Shown: positions 14,142-16,035 of the stretch, one piece after another | Layout of the letters: each line of letters opens with the position of its first letter | How positions within the stretch are numbered: position 1 is the stretch's first letter | NCBI GenBank assembly: GCA_032117915.1 | Contig: JAULYI010000200.1 | Location: 1 to 16,035, forward strand | Reading direction: 5' to 3' | From: ZLKRG46 sp032117915 | GTDB lineage: Bacteria > Bacteroidota > Ignavibacteria > Kapaibacteriales > Kapaibacteriaceae | Length of the DNA: 16,035 bases | Translations under genes and position numbers: made by a program | The notes under the pieces: model-generated | What the model was told of the DNA's origin: nothing | The model's input: only the letters and a program-made list of their open reading frames with translations | The model's database searches: none

Positions 14142-15043
14142 TAACGACCTGTGAGCATTGCTTTTGCAACGTAGCCTGCAACCTGCGGATTCTCCTTCAG
14201 GCGGCGCGTTGAATACCCATACCAATCTTCGCCGAAGGGTACGTAGATCCGCATGCGGTGTCCTTGTCGCACAAGCTCGTCACGACGGTCTTCGCGCACA
14301 CCCAGCAGCATCTGAAACTCATACTGCTTGGGGTCCAGCCCACGTTCACGCACCACCCCTTCAGCATCCTTGATCAACGCCTCGTCATGGGTAGCGATAT
14401 GGGGCCGTGCGCCACCGTCGATGAGCAGGCGCAGCAACCCGCGGTAGCTGGCGCGGATCTCGTCGGCATCCTTAAAGGCAACCGATGCGTCTTCGACGTA
14501 GATGCCTTTGCAGAGGCGCACTGACGGAGCATAGTCAAGAAGGGAGCGGATGTCCTGCTCGGACCTGCGCAGATAGGCCTGGATGACGACGCCTACGTTG
14601 TCATATCCATCGTGGCGCAGGCGCCGATAGGTCTCTAGTGTGGCATCCGTGTAGGGCGTATTCTCCATGTCCATACGGACGAAGACGCCGCGCTCGCGCG
14701 CGGCGGCAACGACGCCACTGATATTCTGATAGGCAAAGTCGAAGTCGATGCCAAGGCCGAGCGACGTCGGCTTAATGCTCAGGTAGCTGTCCAGTGCATT
14801 ACCGTTGATGGCGTCAACGACAAGACTCGACATTGATGTTTCGTGCAGCGCACGATCGCGCTCCGTCACGAACTCGCCAAGTACATCGATGGTAGAACCG
14901 ATGCCCTTGGACATCAGGGTCTGCGTCACACGCACGGCGTCGCTAAGCTCGGAGCCTGCGATGTAGCGCTTTGCGACGACTTTGACGATACTCTTCGGAA
15001 CCGCCGGCAGGGCGGCTACGACCAGTCGATTGAACAGTTGCAC
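14141..15043 (-). CDS. Proline dehydrogenase (stand-alone, FAD-dependent)
   Basis: 300 residues, the size of bacterial monofunctional proline dehydrogenases, which oxidise proline to pyrroline-5-carboxylate and pass electrons to quinone. The beta/alpha barrel shows SIKPTSLG (89-96), RMDMEN (123-128), VIQAYLRRS (153-161), RLCKGIY (176-182) and ATHDEAL (217-223). The substrate-binding C-terminal helix is YGYSTRRLKENP (275-286), whose paired Arg280-Arg281 bind the proline carboxylate. All agree with the PRODH/PutA barrel. The partner P5C dehydrogenase is not in the window. The gene starts 21 bases after the T9SS cargo gene, without an obvious Shine-Dalgarno, and its stop overlaps the next start by one base. 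Confidence 0.93.
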   Translation of the reverse strand: MQLFNRLVVAALPAVPKSIVKVVAKRYIAGSELSDAVRVTQTLMSKGIGSTIDVLGEFVTERDRALHETSMSSLVVDAINGNALDSYLSIKPTSLGLGIDFDFAYQNISGVVAAARERGVFVRMDMENTPYTDATLETYRRLRHDGYDNVGVVIQAYLRRSEQDIRSLLDYAPSVRLCKGIYVEDASVAFKDADEIRASYRGLLRLLIDGGARPHIATHDEALIKDAEGVVRERGLDPKQYEFQMLLGVREDRRDELVRQGHRMRIYVPFGEDWYGYSTRRLKENPQVAGYVAKAMLTGR

Positions 15044-15064
15044 GTCAGACGCTCCGTTCCGCGA

Positions 15065-16035
15065 TTATCGCACCACCGTGAACGGAACAGCCATACGCAT
15101 CGAACCGGAGCGCACGACAAGCTGATAGATGCCGCTTGCCACGGCGTCGAGTGCCAGCACAATACGCGAGTCGGAGCCGGCATCGACCGTGACGCCCTGC
15201 TGCAGCTGCGTGACGGATCCATCGACGCTTACGAGTTCTACGTCAACAGCCATCTGGCGATCGGCCGCCAGCGTCAGCGTTGCCTGCGTACGCGCCGGAT
15301 TGGGCGTGACCATGCGGATGTGTACATCCGTGGGAACATCGCCACCCTCTTGCACGGATACCGGTGCATCGCACTGCTTGATGGTGAGGTTCTCTACCCG
15401 ATCGAGTTCTTCGCTTGTGGCGTTGTTGATGACGCGAACGACGCACGGCGTGTTATCCGGGATGCTGCCAAGGCTGCCGGCACGCGAGAAGATCTGCCAA
15501 TCGACCACATCGACCGAAGCTGCCTGTGTGGCTGTACGCCACGTTGCACCGGCATCCGTGGAGTACTGAATGCGAACACGATCGATGAAATCGCCATTCC
15601 AGCGGTACTGATTGTTCTGATTGCTGCAGATCGTTGCACCCGGCTCGGGGATCACCAGCTCGAAGCGCGGAGCGCCGATGGCGAATTCGCCGCCGACGGA
15701 CACGATCGTGGGATTGGTGGACGACGAAACGCGGATTCGGGCTTTCTCTGTCGTTATCGACGGTGCCGTCCAGTCAAACGTCGTTGCCGCAACATTCGTG
15801 GCAAGGCTTGTCCAGTCATCACCGTTCGGTGCAAACTCGAGGTTGACGGCCGTGATGAAGGGCTGGCGTATCCACTTGATCGTCACAGCACTTCCCTGTC
15901 CGATACGCTCGCCGCCCTTCGGCTCTGTAAGCGACAGCGGGGAGACGATGGAATGCGGAGCAAGTGTGGTGTCGGCAGCACCAGAGCCGTCGTTATCAAC
16001 GGCACGGATCCACACACGCGAGGCCGTGATGGCCG
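15065..16035 (-). CDS. Secreted T9SS-sorted protein, C-terminal part (gene enters from the right edge)
   Basis: At least 323 residues; the frame stays open to the window edge, reading ITASRVWIRAVDND before any start, so the true start lies outside. The visible part has Ig-like or fibronectin-like beta domains: PKGGERIGQGSAVTIKW opens one domain, and PEPGATICSNQNNQYRWNG with VRIQYSTDAGATWRT another. The last 80 or so residues are a type A T9SS sorting domain: VTPNPARTQATLTL, a VELVSVDGSV strand, then LDAVASGIYQLVVRSG and a basic end, FTVVR. Such domains direct export across the outer membrane and are then cleaved. The cargo's own activity is unknown; any catalytic domain would be upstream of the window. 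proline dehydrogenase follows after 21 bases. Confidence 0.9.
   Translation of the reverse strand, partial: AITASRVWIRAVDNDGSGAADTTLAPHSIVSPLSLTEPKGGERIGQGSAVTIKWIRQPFITAVNLEFAPNGDDWTSLATNVAATTFDWTAPSITTEKARIRVSSSTNPTIVSVGGEFAIGAPRFELVIPEPGATICSNQNNQYRWNGDFIDRVRIQYSTDAGATWRTATQAASVDVVDWQIFSRAGSLGSIPDNTPCVVRVINNATSEELDRVENLTIKQCDAPVSVQEGGDVPTDVHIRMVTPNPARTQATLTLAADRQMAVDVELVSVDGSVTQLQQGVTVDAGSDSRIVLALDAVASGIYQLVVRSGSMRMAVPFTVVR

Overview
The window is ordinary chromosomal sequence from a bacterium of the Bacteroidota/Chlorobiota/Ignavibacteriota (FCB) group. GC looks like the high fifties by eye (not counted). Three things point there: a carboxy-terminal type IX secretion (T9SS) sorting domain at the right edge; a perfect Bacteroidota-type -7 element (TAnnTTTG) with a TTTC -33 element in front of sucD; and starts that mostly lack a Shine-Dalgarno sequence. 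A high-GC lineage such as Kapaibacteria would fit, but that is inference from gene content, not a database match. There are seventeen protein genes (two cut by the window edges), no RNA genes, no mobile elements, no CRISPR array, and no gene-free stretch over 300 bases.

Left part. recF (cut by the left edge) and dnaN lie on the minus strand. A 106-base divergent intergenic region separates them from a plus-strand run of seven tightly packed genes: psd, pssA, purS, purQ, two tatA/tatB-like genes and gatA (1694-6156). Gaps are 2 and 3 bases, then an ATGA overlap, 45 and 21 bases, then an 8-base overlap. The run joins both steps from CDP-diacylglycerol to phosphatidylethanolamine, two subunits of FGAM synthetase, two Tat translocase subunits and the amidase subunit of the tRNA amidotransferase. 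A stem-loop at 6174-6203 separates it from a convergent minus-strand pair, an OsmC-family peroxidase and a VOC/glyoxalase-fold protein.

Middle. sucD and ndk form a plus-strand pair with a good candidate promoter upstream and a long terminator-like hairpin after ndk (8630-8670). Next come three close plus-strand genes (8724-13251): a secreted protein, a lipoprotein that looks like its distant paralogue, and an 847-residue membrane-anchored protein with two GAF domains and a degenerate GGDEF domain. That last protein has lost the GGDEF signature and the metal-binding residues but keeps an RxxD at the inhibitory-site position, so it looks like a nucleotide sensor rather than an enzyme. This three-gene cluster is the least described part of the window.

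Right part. On the minus strand, running toward that cluster, are a large secreted T9SS cargo protein (cut by the right edge), a stand-alone proline dehydrogenase and an endonuclease/exonuclease/phosphatase-fold lipoprotein. The last ends 8 bases from the end of the GAF/GGDEF gene.
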